From: Hericium rajendrae
Lineage: Eukaryota; Basidiomycota; Agaricomycetes; Russulales; Hericiaceae
Direction of reading: 5' to 3'
Assembly (NCBI GenBank): GCA_033439255.1
Contig: CM065884.1
Coordinates: 1,860,001-1,924,000, forward strand
Length of the DNA: 64,000 nucleotides
Shown here in pieces: positions 47,101 to 58,460 of this stretch. The notes beneath the pieces are model-generated. The model did not search any database. It was not told the origin of the DNA and was given only the letters and a program-made list of their open reading frames with translations. Made by a program: the position numbers and the translations under genes. Position 1 is the first letter of the stretch. Every line of letters begins with the position of its first letter.

Positions 47101-48174
47101 ATTTGCTGCTGTTGCAATGCACTCGAACTTGCCATCGACGTTAGATGCGGCGGCGAAGCACGAGCAGGTGGTGCCCCGAGCCCGGATAAATGTGGCGGGG
47201 AGACGGAGCCGCTGGGCGGACTATCGGCCAACCTGGTGGCCGCGATGAGGTCCGACACCAGTGCGATCGTCTTTTTCAGCTCGTCGATTTTCACGCCGGC
47301 CGTCGCGCTCTGGCCGGTGGAACATGCCGCGCGTGCTGCATTCGCAGTATGGACGATGCTGGAACACGCAAACACGGTCAAACAGGATGCCAAATTGGGC
47401 ATGAAGCATATATTCGACGAACTTTTTCAGCATGTCGCCGACGACCATAAGATGGGGCCCGCCAGGAACGTCGGGGGACCCCTCCTTATCTACTGCGACC
47501 TGCGCCTCGAATTCACGGGGGGAGAAATTATATCCCGATCCCTGGCTAGATGTGGGGGGCCCGCTGCCCGCAGATGAAAGGCCAACCTCCCCGGTCGTCC
47601 CGAGAAAATGGCCACCAGATGCCAATGAGCCTGACCGACTGCGGGAGACAGTCATGCCCAGACTATCCAGGGCCGAAGCGATGGAGGACGACGGCCCCGA
47701 GAAGGCTGCGTTTAGTCCCGGTATGGACGGGGACGATGAGTGAGACGGATAGCTGGAGCCAGAGTTGGTCGTCGGGGGTGACTGCGCGGAGCGCTCCTGC
47801 TGTGGTTCCTCTGCATAGGAACCATTGAGGACGGACTGGTACGTAGTCATGGCGTCGGGAGCAGCCGCTCGATCGTGCGGGGCGGCGGCATTGAGAATGT
47901 CCATGGGCGTCACGTCCATGGGTGGCGGGGGAATGGAAGCAAGGGTCACGTCCATAGGGATAGGCAGGGGGTTTCCTGAACCTACACCTTTGGGGAAGAG
48001 CGTAGGCATCTGATGGGTGACTGGCGCGGAGTGAGGGTGCGGGGGTACGTCGGGATGAGGCGAAGTCATGACGCTCGCGAACGAATTGGCGGGATCTGCT
48101 GACTGAGGATGCTGCTGCTGAAGGGACGGGTCAGCAGCGACGAGACGGTGGTAAGACCCATCATGAGATTCCAT
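44190..48174 (-). CDS. large unassigned regulator-like protein (~1,200 residues)
   Basis: I do not recognise the family. The start at 48174 gives a His/Pro/Ser-rich low-complexity head (MESHDGSYHRLVAADPS). A heptad-like helix (KIDELKKTIALVSDLIAATR) follows an intron at 47422-47359. Long Pro/Ser/Gln-rich stretches come next, then a compact module of about 190 residues with strong folded character: EYRAEVDRIFFEFLTKTCSN, FRIQAFTNAFLEELARQGYP, IRNYLWNSSYISRFNEDG, IFRPFHRRLAGLPPGVAYVG, WSWTPRIWDPQAS. An Ala/Gln/Val-rich helical tail (TAAQRVAQEAQSQVV) ends TSYSSHS. Other exon ends: 45919/45841, 45602/45539 and 44945/44892. One break: near 46490 an A-run must lose one base to pass from GGMNLTK to NISVPPPPYPPP. 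Architecture suggests a transcriptional co-regulator; this is inference. Confidence 0.75.
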
Positions 48175-49864
48175 GCCCAAAACGATTTGTCCGATGGAGC
48201 AAAGAGCAGGAGAGACGGACCGACGGCAGTCGCACCGTTACCAAGAGCCGAAAATCGGACAAAGTATCAGAGCCTGCCAGTGTTAAGTACGACAAAGGGG
48301 TGTCGGTGCACGGATGCTAGAGTACAGAGGAGAGGTTAAGGCGCAGCCAGGGAGGTTTCAGAGACCATCGCAGGAAAGACGCTCACCCGATCCCCGGGGG
48401 AGACTAAATGGTATGAAATAGACCTGCAGCGGAATTAAAAAGGGCGTCGGCGGGAAGTTGCAGAGAAAAAGCGCGAAGGGAGGCGATGGAGGGTTGTGGT
48501 TGTGGGTGCGGGAGACAAAGAGCGAGGACGGGTCGGCGTTGACTGGCGAAGAGAGGCAGGCCGCTGCAGCACGGCCAAAGTCACGGTCCCGAGCCCAGAT
48601 CTGTCACGCTTCCCTCCGTCATTTTGTGACATCACGTGTCTGTCACCTGTCGCTTCTTAGATAATCCTTTTCTCTTCGAATTTTTCCTTCAGGAACAGCC
48701 CGCCCCGCGTCGAGCATTTTGTGCTCTACATACTTGGCCCGCACGCCGCAGATCACACGTCATCACCGCAAACTCTATCCAGAACGGGGCGGAGAACGCT
48801 TCCAAATAGCCGAAAGCTGTTCCGCCAAACGCGCGGGCGCCATCATGCCTCCTTCGGTAAGCGCCGCGCGCTGCTAGCACGAGGCCGCCTATTGAGCCCG
48901 CCTTGATGATACGCGGCTCAATTACAAGCGCGCGTGGCCGATGCTGCAGAAATCTAAATCTCCGTTTCGCCATTTCCAAGGCCCGGTAGAGCCCGCCGCG
49001 TCGTCCCGGCGCGTAACGTTATGCGCATAGTAACGTCTTATCCCATCGAGTTCACCGAAATCCTGCCAACCATCATCACAGAATGCCGCGAGCCAAAATG
49101 AGATGTACATACCGCTATCACTTACTTAACGGGCTTTTGAACCATCAAGATACCCGGCCGCATGCAAAACAGTCAATCAGCCCGACAAACCTAGAAGTAA
49201 AAGGACCGCCTGATGTGTGAGGTCATGGCCTGGAAATCTTCGCATTCAAGCCGCGCGACCACTCGCGGACTGTTGCATTTAGGCAGCTGATCACCTGCAT
49301 CAACATCATCCGCCAAAAGAACCATACGCATGAGTTTTCGATCGTAATTAAGGCCTTCCGTAGGAAACACGCCTGGTCGCCGTTGCTGGCTTCGGTAAAC
49401 GCGACGTTCGTTCCTTTTCGTTCCTTATTATAGCAACGCGCTAGGCTCACTCAAGTAATTATGCCCACAGAGCATCAGTGCCTAAAGAGAAGACCTGCCT
49501 GTCTCTGCTTGTCTGCAGCTGTCTGCCTGCGTTCTTGCTGTCCCAATTCGAGACCGGACCCAGAAATGACTCGTACCTACGAACAATTCCGTGCGGCACC
49601 TTGACAACTCAAGTACTCACCGCCAGCGAACAAGCGATTTGAAGCGAATGCGTTTTAAACGACGCAGTTCTCCGTCCCTGCACAAGCAGCGCGCCTACTA
49701 CAGCCTAGTGAGGCAGATCCGGACCGAGCGATGACGGAACTGTCCATACCGCAACGAAACTACAAGTGGAAACTAAAAGCAGTAATATCAACACACACTA
49801 CATATCGATAAAGAGAAAGCTGACTGAGACAAATTCGAACAAGCGACAAAAGCCGACATCTGGA
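48175..49864. other. 1.7-kb upstream region of the large regulator-like gene
   Basis: No gene seen on either strand. It is unusually long for this gene-dense half of the window and lies 5' of the ~1,200-residue protein gene, so it may be a complex promoter and 5' UTR. It contains CACGTG at 48633-48638 within TGACATCACGTGTCTGTCACCTG. The LUC7 3' end adjoins on the right. Confidence 0.4.
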
Positions 49865-51192
49865 TCAATAGCGTCTACGTCCCGGGGATCGCGAACGATC
49901 CCTATCACCACCCCTGCGTCTATCGCCGCCGCTGAAATAGATGAATGTCAGTAACAATCTCCGCGGCAAGCCACAGTGGGATAGTCGTACCGGGATGCAT
50001 GTCTGTCCCCATACCCTCTGTCGCGCTCACGATCGCGATCACGATAGTCGTCCCGGGATGACCGATAATCGCCGCCGCGAGGCGCTCCTGCTGCCCCTCC
50101 CCCGGGTGCGGAAGGAGGCGCTGCCGATTGTGACTTGCGCTTTTCCCGATCTTCTCTAAATTTCAGCAACATGTTGCGCAGCTCGTGGTAGCCTAGGTGC
50201 ATCTAGGCATGGCGTTAAGGCGTTAATCCTGGATAATTTTTCAAAAAGGCGCTGAACGCTCACCTTTCCACCGAAGTGGTCCGCCAAGCGACGATCGGAG
50301 TCGAGGACGGAGAGGTAGGCGCCACAGACATCACAGACACGCAGCTTCTGGTGCCCAGATGCTCCGGACGTATCAGTAAGTTGTTGCAGCTCTCTCTGAA
50401 AACACGGAATATTAGTATATGATCTCGGCCACAAGGATATAAAACTTACCTCCTTCTCTCCCTTTTCGCTCTTAAGCGCCTCAATTGCAGCCATCTCCTT
50501 CATGGACTCTTCGACCTTTCCTTGTTCACCTACAATGGCCGGTCAGACAGATCCAAAGATAGAGCCAGGTGGCACATACCATACGTCTCGATCTTCTCCG
50601 TCCCACCTTGAATAGCCAACTCAATCTCAGCAATTTCCCTCATCTACATCCATTTCAGTCAGCCACGACCACACAGATAGCGCACGAGTGCACTCACCAA
50701 GTTGGTCGTCTTCGCATTCTCCTCGGGCGTCTTTTCCAACCTGCGCTGTGCCGTCCGGATCCGCCGATCGCACTCGTCAACGAATGCGAAAATGTTCGAC
50801 TCATACTCCGCCTGAAACCGCGCGAACACGGGATCGCTTGGGTTCGCCTCGCGCGCGGCCAGGAACTCTGTCTTGAGGCGCTCCGTGTGCGATTTCGGGC
50901 ACGCACCGAGGTCCATTTTCTATGCGCAAATAAGAGGGTTAACGGCGTGAGTTTTGACGGGTACGGAAGGGAAGACGCACTGTGTTGGTGAAGAGCGTGT
51001 GCGGGCAGGTGCCGCAGAGGAAGTTGCGGCATACCTTCTCGTCGCTCCAGACGAGGTTCGCATTTGCGACGCCCATGGCCTCTGGGCCCATCATTTGCTG
51101 CAAGTTCCGGCTCTGTCAGCAGCCTTCTCTGTCCGCCATGCAGGAAAACGCACCTCGAGCAGCTTGCGCTGCATTTCCGCGAGTCTACCCAT
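49865..51192 (-). CDS. LUC7: LUC7-family U1 snRNP splicing factor
   Basis: U1 snRNP-associated protein helping 5' splice-site choice. The start at 51192 gives MGRLAEMQRKLLEQMMGPEA after the first splice. The first zinc finger (CCCH type) lies in VCRNFLCGTCPHTLFTNTK and GACPKSHTERLK; a long coiled coil follows (YESNIFAFVDECDRRIRTAQ, MREIAEIELAIQG). The second finger (C2H2) is in LRVCDVCGAYLSVLDSDRRL, DHFGGKMHLGY. The C-terminus is Arg/Asp/Ser-rich (YRSSRDDYRDRDRERDRGYG). A last intron 49990-49932 with donor GTACGA adds RSRSPGRRRY before the stop at 49865; without it the frame ends at 49948 with a non-RS tail. Five or six exons. Confidence 0.93.
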
Positions 51193-51304
51193 GTTGTTGT
51201 TGGAATAAAGAAATGCACAGGTGAGAGATTGGCAGCAAGGCGCGTCAGCGTGGCGGGGATGAAGCTGTTTGCACTTATGTGCGCCAGGCCGCTTCAGTCT
51301 TTGA

Positions 51305-51340
51305 CTTTCCGCCCCAAGCCAAATTACCTCAAAAGGCAAA
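51305..51340 (+). repeat. left arm of a 36-bp inverted repeat
   Basis: The sequence starting CTTTCCGCCCCAAGCCAAAT matches the reverse complement of 52320-52355 at 33 of 36 positions. The arm contains its own small palindrome (AAATT.CCT ... AGGCAAATT). Confidence 0.65.
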
Positions 51341-52319
51341 TTTCGGTGCTTCCGTCCGGAGAGGCGGCGTGCCGGCCATTCTGCCTCAAGGCTCCGGGGC
51401 AGAATAAAATAATAATAAATAAACATAGTTTCAGTTCCGATAACCCACGAGAGAAATAAACATCGTGACATCGTGCTGCTTATTCCCGCTCACGCTCTGA
51501 CCCTTTCCCCCACACTCTTCGATCCCGCCATTCACTTCGTAAGCTTATCGGCTGCTTTTATGGCGCTCGACGGTCCCGCCATCAAGTTCGGGCCGTATCG
51601 GATGGTCTTGTAGTCCGCCGTGCTGATTCTGTCATCCAGAAGATCACATACAGCCTCAGGTGCGTATGCACACACCTGCCGCGATGGCTGTACGTTCCCG
51701 CCGCAATTTGGACTATGCCCCACTCGGCGCTGAGGTGCATACACCCGCCGCTTTCCGCCACGCAGCGCCCCGCTACAAGCTTGGCGCCTCGTATCCTGTA
51801 TCTGCGCGAACCTTGCGCTTCTGTGTGTGGCGCTTGCGCTTGGCCGCGGCGTTGAATTATCGACGGCATGCACAATCGCCGCGGCGGCGGTACGCGGGGC
51901 ACACCAAATGATGCCCCGTTCGATGTTCGGTTATCTTTGCCCCGCTGACCCCTGCGTACGGCCATGCAGGCCTGTGTTCGATGACATCGGACTAGGCGCG
52001 TGCTCGGTTGGGGCGGGCGGCAGGCGGGGTGCTCGGGAGGGCAGACCAGTATACGAGAGACAGCAAAGTAGCATGCTCCGTACAGTACAGTACTGGCGGG
52101 GGCCTGTATATAGGATTCAGCACCGTACGATAGCCCTCGTTATTGCTAATAAATACATTTCCCTTGTTTTCCCGTTCCGCTTTCTTGTCTCTGGCTGGGC
52201 CACTCCAAATTTTACTTTTTGCTGAGAAACATATATAATTATCAACATATAAGCCTTTTCCCGGCCGAGTTAAGTCTCTCCGGCGTCGACTTTCGGGCAC
52301 CGGACGGGGCGCGCCAGAA

Positions 52320-52355
52320 ATTGCCTTATTAGGCAATTTGGCTTGGGGCGGAAAG
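52320..52355 (-). repeat. right arm of the 36-bp inverted repeat
   Basis: Inverted partner of 51305-51340. It includes a perfect 9-bp hairpin, AAATTGCCT-TATT-AGGCAATTT (52318-52339). Weaker similarity continues inward in both arms (CGTCCGG). No target-site duplication is evident, so a DNA-transposon origin is possible, not shown. Confidence 0.65.
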
Positions 52356-52763
52356 AGGCCAACTCGCCGCTTCTTACACATCAGTTTCTATTTCGAGTAA
52401 CTTACCGTGACTGCCTAATTAGGTTCCGGAGCATTCGTACAGATACTCGAGAATGCAATGGATTATGCAGAAATTGTTGCTAGCTCTACTGACTAGTACC
52501 TGTGAATGTACAAAGATATACGCACGAATCAAGGGCCCCATCGGTGATAATTTACTGGATAAGGAGGAAGGGAATGGACGCAGTGACAGGAAAAATCACA
52601 GACTTCATAATGGGAGAACAAGGAGACAACCCGGAGGGTATGTGTGCAGATGTGTGCATGCTACAGACAAGAAAAAAGAGATTGAACTGAAACGATGAGG
52701 TGTGCACAGAAACATATAACAATGGAAAGATGATCGCGTTGTGCGATGGCTCTTCGGTGTAAA

Positions 52764-54750
52764 TTATGCTTGCGGCGGCCCACCACGCCCTCGACCACGG
52801 CCGCGTCCACGGCCTCTGCCCCGTCCTCGACCAGTGCCACGAGCGTTCGGCATGAAGCCTTGCGGAGGAGCAGGCGACTCCGAACCCGCACGAGAATCGG
52901 CGCTGGGCGTGTACGAGTTTTGCTGTTGGTAGTAGTTCTGCTTTCCCCGGCCCCGACCTCGGCCGCGGAAGTACTGCTGTCGTGGTGAAGGTGCCGAACG
53001 CGCATCGTCGTCGGCCGAGACAGATGGTTCAGCTAGAGGAGAGAATCTTGGAGAGGAACTTCTAGAAGATGGTGGAGGAGAGGGTTCGGCTGGAGGAACA
53101 GGTGTGAAGCCACCGAATGACATCAGGAGGTTCTTGATTTCTTCTAGCTTGTCTTCCCAATCTTTCGCTCTCTTCGGGCCCGAAGACCGGAAAGCGTTCT
53201 TGGCGGATGAGGATGACAACCAATCCCAAGCATTGTTCATGTCGGTCTTGATCGCGAGCTTGTTCTCGAGGATCAACCAAACGGCCTCGGGCTCGGTTGA
53301 GTCAAGCGCAAGCCGCAGGAGGGATTTAGAAGGCGGTGCTTCCCAGACAGATTCAGAATCTCTTGGAGGATACTCTTCGAGGAAGTATTTGATTGTTGGG
53401 ATATGGCCGCCCTGCAAAGCGAGATGGACGGCCATGAGACCATTCGAGTTGACCTCCTCGGTATCGGCGCCTGACAGAAAAAAATGCTATGGTCAGAGCT
53501 CGCACTATCCCACACAGAAAATGACCGACCATGAGAATCTAGCCATTTAACGAGCTCGACATCGCCTTTCTTGCTGGCGATGTGCAATAAAGTCTCTTTC
53601 GGATCACTGGGCATGGTCTTCACAAATGCCTCGTGGCCGAGCTTCACTTCTCCGCCCGCAGCATCGACTTCGTTCTCGTAGACACCCTTCTTCACTTTGT
53701 CCGTGTCGCCACATCGAGCAGCCGCAAACACACTGGATCGAAGTGTCTGCACGCGTTCTTGCTGTGCCCGTGCCGCCTGCTCGGCGGATCTCCGCAATGC
53801 CTCCGCTTTTGCCTTCTTACCAGATGCCTTTTCTTTCTGACGTTTTTCGGCTTCCCTTCTCTCTACAAGGTATTCATCAGCAATGACACTGGTGCGTGGG
53901 AATAGAAGCATACCCTTCAAGCGTTCTTCTTCCAGTGCGGCCTTGCGGTTCGCGCTCTCTTGTGCTCGACGAGCCTCCGCGCCTTCCTGCTCCTCGCACA
54001 TGCGCTTGATGTCTTCCGCAGTATATTGAGGCTGGGAAGGCTGCTCATCTCTCGGACAAAAACGTGAATGAGCGTGGGGATGAGAATGGGCGTAAGCATT
54101 AGGGGGAGGATTGCGCTGGAAATATTCTGATGCAATGGTCAGTCAAGAGACGATAAAGACAGTTGGAATGGCATACGATCGCGACTGTATCGGCTCGCAT
54201 GTCCTCTAAGCACCTCCTCGAATAGGAAGCTGCAGAGTCAGGAGAGTGAGCCTAGCAAAAGATGGCACCTAGATAGAACGCACGAATAGAAACCCATATT
54301 AATGTAATCTTCAAATTCGTCCTCACTGTCATAATATTCCTCTTCGGAATCGTAGTTTTCGTCCTCATCGTAACTACTGAAGGATCCGGGATGGAAATGA
54401 GGGTGGAAATGGGGGTGTTGCTGGTCTGGCACGGAGCGATCGAGGTTTTTCACCAAGACGTTGTACGCCTCGCTAACGCGCTGAAACTCGGCAGTGGCTT
54501 GCTCATTGCCTGGATTTTTGTCGGGATGCACGCGTAGTGCGATCTGCGAGCAGGATCTTTAGGGTGGCTCAAACGCGTGCGCAGAAGCGCTCTCACCTGC
54601 CTATACGAACTCTTCACCTCGTCGAGCGAGCAACCCTATAACAAAAAACCGAGTTAGGCGCAATCGCAAGGACAAGTGCGACGCCTGTCTGACCTGTTCA
54701 AGACCGAGGACGCTGTAGGCCTCTGTTATGGAGGAGTGTCTGAAGACCAT
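52764..54750 (-). CDS. J-domain, ankyrin-repeat and RGG-tail protein
   Basis: Co-chaperone-like protein with an unusual domain order. The start at 54750 gives FRHSSITEAYSVLGLEQGCS and, across short introns, VHPDKNPGNEQATAEFQRVS (J domain with the HPD motif). Then come a His/Pro and Asp/Glu/Tyr-rich linker (SYDEDENYDSEEEYYDSEDE), a charged coiled coil (RREAEKRQKEKASGKKAKAE), ankyrin-type repeats (ETLLHIASKKGDVELVKWLD, VNSNGLMAVHLALQGGHIPT, SLLRLALDSTEPEAVWLILE), a Ser/Pro linker and a C-terminal RG/RGG tail of about nine Gly-Arg pairs ending GGPPQA. The RG tail suggests RNA binding and arginine methylation; the J domain implies Hsp70 recruitment. Partner and process are unknown. About seven exons; no frame problem seen. 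Confidence 0.88.
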
Positions 54751-55111
54751 CGTGCCAGGAAAAGAGAGCACCAAGTCGCCGTCGACGCGTGCAGAGCTCA
54801 AACTGGAGGACGCGCCGCGCGCCTTTATAAATAACGCCACCCATATCCGGCGTCTTGCAAGCGCTCGCGGTAGTCGCCGTCTAATTGTCCTCGTATCTTC
54901 GAATATACTTCCTTCCTTCCCGCACTGAGATCTATGGCGAGGAACTCAGAACAATGAAAATAAAGGAACCTTATCAGGAACAATTCTCCGTCGTTTGGAC
55001 CAAGTTTGAAACAGCAAAATCTCGTCACAATCCGAGACATGCTCCATACTGGTACAATAAGTACTAAGATTACAAGCAAATAATTTATAGGGTTCAGGTA
55101 CGAGGAAGAGC
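54751..55111. other. spacer between FRG1 3' end and J-domain gene start
   Basis: 360 bp. Both neighbours are on the minus strand: promoter of the J-domain gene on the left, FRG1 terminator on the right. A minus-strand TATAAA (TTATTTATAAAGG, about 54823-54831) lies about 75 bp before the J-domain ATG. Confidence 0.45.
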
Positions 55112-56120
55112 TCAACAGAAGCGGTCGCTGTTACGAGAACAAGGTGAGTGCATGGACGGGGACCAGTGATTATTAGACATACCTTTTCAATTTCGCCCGA
55201 CGGTCCAAGAGTGCTTCTGCGAGCCGTCCTTCTTTCTTAGCTCGCTTCAACTGTGCCGAGATGATGAGTCTCCAGCCATGTTAGCATTTAACACAACGTA
55301 CCTCTTTCCGATCCTCCTTCGAGACAATAGACCGAGCTTGGCCCCAGGCCTGGTACAGCTTGCTATACAGATCATAAACGTCAGCCTATTCACAACACTG
55401 AAGATAGGTGTAAACTGACTTTATGCCCGCCTCATCCATTTTGGTCTCCAGCCCCTCTGTCTTCTTCTTCTCTTCCTCATTAGCTTCCTTCTTGTACTTG
55501 CTTTGTATCTTGACATAGAACCGCTCCCGGAAACCAACCTCTTCGCTATCCCCTCTCAACTCCAACTGCCCTCCTGCGACTTCATCCACGCTCAGGTACT
55601 TCTCGTACACATTCATGAACGAAACCATCCCATCCTCGAACACAACGGGTGTCCATTCCTCCTCCGGGCCGCGAGCCTCCCGATACGCAGACACCAGCCC
55701 ATGCTTGTCGCATGACAGAAATTTGCCCTCTCCGACACCCGTTCGAAGATTGATGGTGAGTGAGCCAGCGACCCTTGTCGTCACCCAAACCTGCGATACT
55801 TCGGTCGGTACGCGATCCGGGAGGCTCAGGTCTTTCGTCTCCTCCGTGATGTCCTTGTCCATGGCATGGATCATGATACGGTTCCGCGTCGCATCGAAGT
55901 TTACGGAAACGGGAGATGGGTCTGAGGGTTGGAAGATGAAAGTAGGGCCGCGGATTTCAGTTGCATTCTCGGGGCGAACCCATGTGTCGGGGCTCTGGTC
56001 ATCCTCCTCGGCGCGTCGACGACGGCTGCTACTGCCGCCTTCGTCTCCCTCGTGCTTCCGTTTCTTCCTGGTCTTCTCACCTTTGAATTTGAGCTTTGTA
56101 GAGCGAACCTCTATAGACAT
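55112..56120 (-). CDS. FRG1: FRG1-family protein
   Basis: Homologue of human FRG1, a nucleolar and spliceosome-associated protein with an actin-bundling FRG1/beta-trefoil domain. The start at 56120 gives MSIEVRSTKLKFKGEKTRKK and an NLS-rich head (KKRKHEGDEGGSSSRRRR). The fascin-like core has GPTFIFQPSDPSPVSVNFDA, GEGKFLSCDKHGLVSAYREA and VFEDGMVSFMNVYEKYLSVD. The C-terminus has ADVYDLYSKLYQAWGQARSI, KEDRKELKRAKKEGRLAEAL and LDRRAKLKSDRFC, as in the human protein. Exon 1 is long and four short introns lie near the 3' end. At the first 3' intron (about 55418) the donor leaves phase 2 but the next exon needs phase 0, a one-base deficit. Its start is 176 bp from RPL26 on the other strand. Confidence 0.9.
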
Positions 56121-56296
56121 TGTGATGACAGCGTAGCGTGCAAGGCAAGTGGGTTGTAAGCGCCCATACCCGATCTGTGAGTGACCGAAAAGGAAAGAGG
56201 GCGGCAACTCGCGAAACGGTAAACTCCGCCACAGCGAACCCAATACACCAAAAGCTTGCCGTCGTCGTCGCCGCCAGTAACGCCCTCAAGATCAAG
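56121..56296. promoter_or_regulatory. 176-bp bidirectional promoter FRG1/RPL26
   Basis: The complete space between divergent ATGs. No TATA box. It contains GAAAAGGAAAGAGGG (about 56188-56202), a purine tract of a kind common in fungal ribosomal-protein promoters. Sharing between the two genes is inferred from distance alone. Confidence 0.4.
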
Positions 56297-57055
56297 ATGA
56301 AGCTCAACCCTGGTCAGTTCACGTTCAGAATTGCTGCTGTAGAGGTCTATGTGTGATCCGGTCCCAAAAAACTGCATTGTTGGAGATGGATTTCTGATGG
56401 ATGGAGGACGTGTAGAGTGGATGAGGTGTATGAGGTGGGGCACGTATGGACGAACGCTGACGGACACTACGCATTTACAGACACCTCCTCTTCCCGGCGC
56501 AAGTCGCGCAAGGCACACTTCTGGCGCCCTCGTCCATCCGCCGCAAAATCATGTCCTCTTCGCTTGCGAAGGACCTCCGCACCAAGTACAACGTCCGTTT
56601 TCCCCCTCCCTGGAACCTAATCATGCGCTTATTCTGCACTGAATTTAGACACGCGCCATTCCCGTCAGGAAAGATGACGAGGTTCGGATTGTGCGGGGCA
56701 AGTACAAGGGTCGTGAGGGCAAGGTCACGCAGGTGTACCGCAAGAAATGGGTGATTCACGTCGACCGTGTGCAGCGCGACAAGGCGAACGGTTCGAGCGT
56801 CCCCATTGGCATACATCCCAGCAATGTTGTTATCATCAACCTCAAGCTGGACAAGGACAGGTGCGTCTCAACCAATCTATACCTGTTCTTATGCTCATGT
56901 ATCCTTGTTTCTCAAAGGCGAGCGATTCTGGAGAGGAAGGACCGGTCGAAGTCAACGAAGGCGGCTGGTGAGGATGTCGAGATGGTTGACGTGAGTCTTT
57001 GCTTTGTTTCTGTATTGTCAGGATGGAATTAACGATCCCTACTCATTTCCAGTAA
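56297..57055 (+). CDS. RPL26: 60S ribosomal protein L26 (uL24)
   Basis: Large-subunit protein near the exit tunnel. Exons: 56297-56312, 56481-56592, 56649-56860, 56918-56990 and 57053-57055. The order is [19 protein letters not shown], then [79 protein letters not shown] and the short tail VEMVD. The first intron (168 nt) is long, as usual in fungal ribosomal genes. The fifth exon holds only the stop codon. Exon 2 is one base short near 56520: HF and APSSIRRK are in different frames, and the exon sum (416 nt) is not a multiple of three. As this is a single essential ribosomal gene, a sequence error is far more likely than loss. Confidence 0.93.
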
Positions 57056-57352
57056 TCGATTCGCAATTATCTTTGTTTCTCCTATCACTTGCATGATTAC
57101 CCTAAAAACATCCATGCATCTATGCGCACCTATCGCACGCGATATGCCCCATGAGCAGCTTGCCAGATCATCGGATGTCACTTCCTTAGCCTGCCTCGTC
57201 CATTGTATGTATTCATGCATAGTTCCTTGAGGATATGAGGCTGGCGTCGGTTGGTTCTACACGATGAGATTTCATGCACAATGATGTGATGAGAATGCAA
57301 CATCGTATCGCAAAGATGAGAGCAGAGTTATATCTCAAACCAAAACACGTCG

Positions 57353-58319
57353 TCAGAAAATGACGTCCACGTCTTTACTACTCAACAGGTCTCCTGGCCC
57401 TGCGGTGGTATCCTCCTCGATGAGAGATGGTTGAGCGTTTGGATCCACGCCTGCCTCCTGCGCCATCTTTATCCGCAAAGCCTCTGCAGCCTCTGCATCT
57501 CGTTTCTTCTTTCCTTGCACCTTCTTCAGCCTGACAAGGATTGCGTCCATGTCAGCTTTACTGAGGGACATATGTATGTTACCGTACCTGAAGAACTCCT
57601 CACGGTCCATCTCGTCCAGCTCACTAATAATATATTTGATCGTATTGTCTAGTCGAGGGATGATGACATGCTCAATCGCATTAACTCGGCGGTTTGTTGC
57701 ACGGATGACCTCATCAAGGATGGTGAAAGCTGTCTGTAGAGAGGCGAGCTCGACCAGTGTCTCCACTGCCTTAGCATACACCTCCTTGGCCTTCAGTACT
57801 TGTTGCCCTCCACGACCAAGACCAGTGAGGTTGAAATCTATAAGGGCGCGTGAACAGTAAGGAGTAAGATCATGGGCGATTGAACGAGATGCTCGAGACG
57901 CACCAGAGCCTGCGACCCGATCCACCTCGAACGCAGGGAGTACAACACCAGAGACATTCTCCTGCTTCGCCTTCACCCTAAACGAAGCCGATTTCGCCTG
58001 TTCTTGCACGAGATACGAGATGTCTCCTGTGGCATATGTGACCTCCGCTAGCGAGAAGGACGCAAGCTGCATAACGCGCCCCATCTTGCGTTTCGCCTGA
58101 TTTCAAGAGGTTCGTATAAGCTATCATGGCCAGGCAGGGAAACTCAGGTCGGCGCACCTCGTCCACCTTCCGCAAGATGGCACGAAACCTAGTTGTCAGT
58201 GCATCACGCTTCTTGGCTAGGAGCGAGTGCCCAGTCTGCGCGCCCTTCAGCCGCAGCTTCATGTTCGTCAACGCCATACGCGTTGGAAAGATATTCTCCC
58301 TGGGACCTGTGCCAGACAT
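57353..58319 (-). CDS. VMA8: V-type proton ATPase subunit D
   Basis: Central-stalk subunit of the vacuolar proton pump. Four exons. The start at 58319 gives [20 protein letters not shown] and [20 protein letters not shown], the classic subunit D head. Exon 2 has [20 protein letters not shown] and a [10 protein letters not shown] patch. Exon 3 has [20 protein letters not shown] and [40 protein letters not shown]. Exon 4 has [19 protein letters not shown] and an acidic tail ending DVDVIF. Length (about 240 residues) and long helices fit the family. Convergent with RPL26, 297 bp apart. No anomaly. Confidence 0.95.
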
Positions 58320-58460
58320 TTTGGATAAGGGGTGGAATGAGTGTTAAGGTCGAAGCAATATAGAACACGGCCGGCCAGTCCTGTTGTGCACTGTTGCGCT
58401 TAGGGTAGTATTTAGGCTCTCATAGTAATGATGTTAAAATTTAATGACAAACAATTACAA

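Larger units (their letters stand above)
51193..52763. other. 1.57-kb intergenic region with an inverted repeat
   Basis: It lies between the LUC7 start (minus) and the stop of the J-domain gene (minus). No convincing coding sequence. It contains the inverted pair listed separately, an isolated plus-strand TATA-like GTATATAGG near 52109, and a TCCGTACAGTACAGTACTGG palindromic stretch just before it. An unannotated non-coding transcript is possible but unsupported. Confidence 0.4.

Noticed and set aside
51827-52225. Plus-strand frame of 132 codons near a TATA-like site
   Set aside because: Cys/Arg/Gly-biased translation of GC-rich non-coding sequence, no homology recognised, no intron signals.
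57240-57330. C/D-box snoRNA between RPL26 and VMA8
   Set aside because: A C-box-like GTGATGAG is present, but no D box (CTGA) follows at suitable distance and no terminal stem was found.
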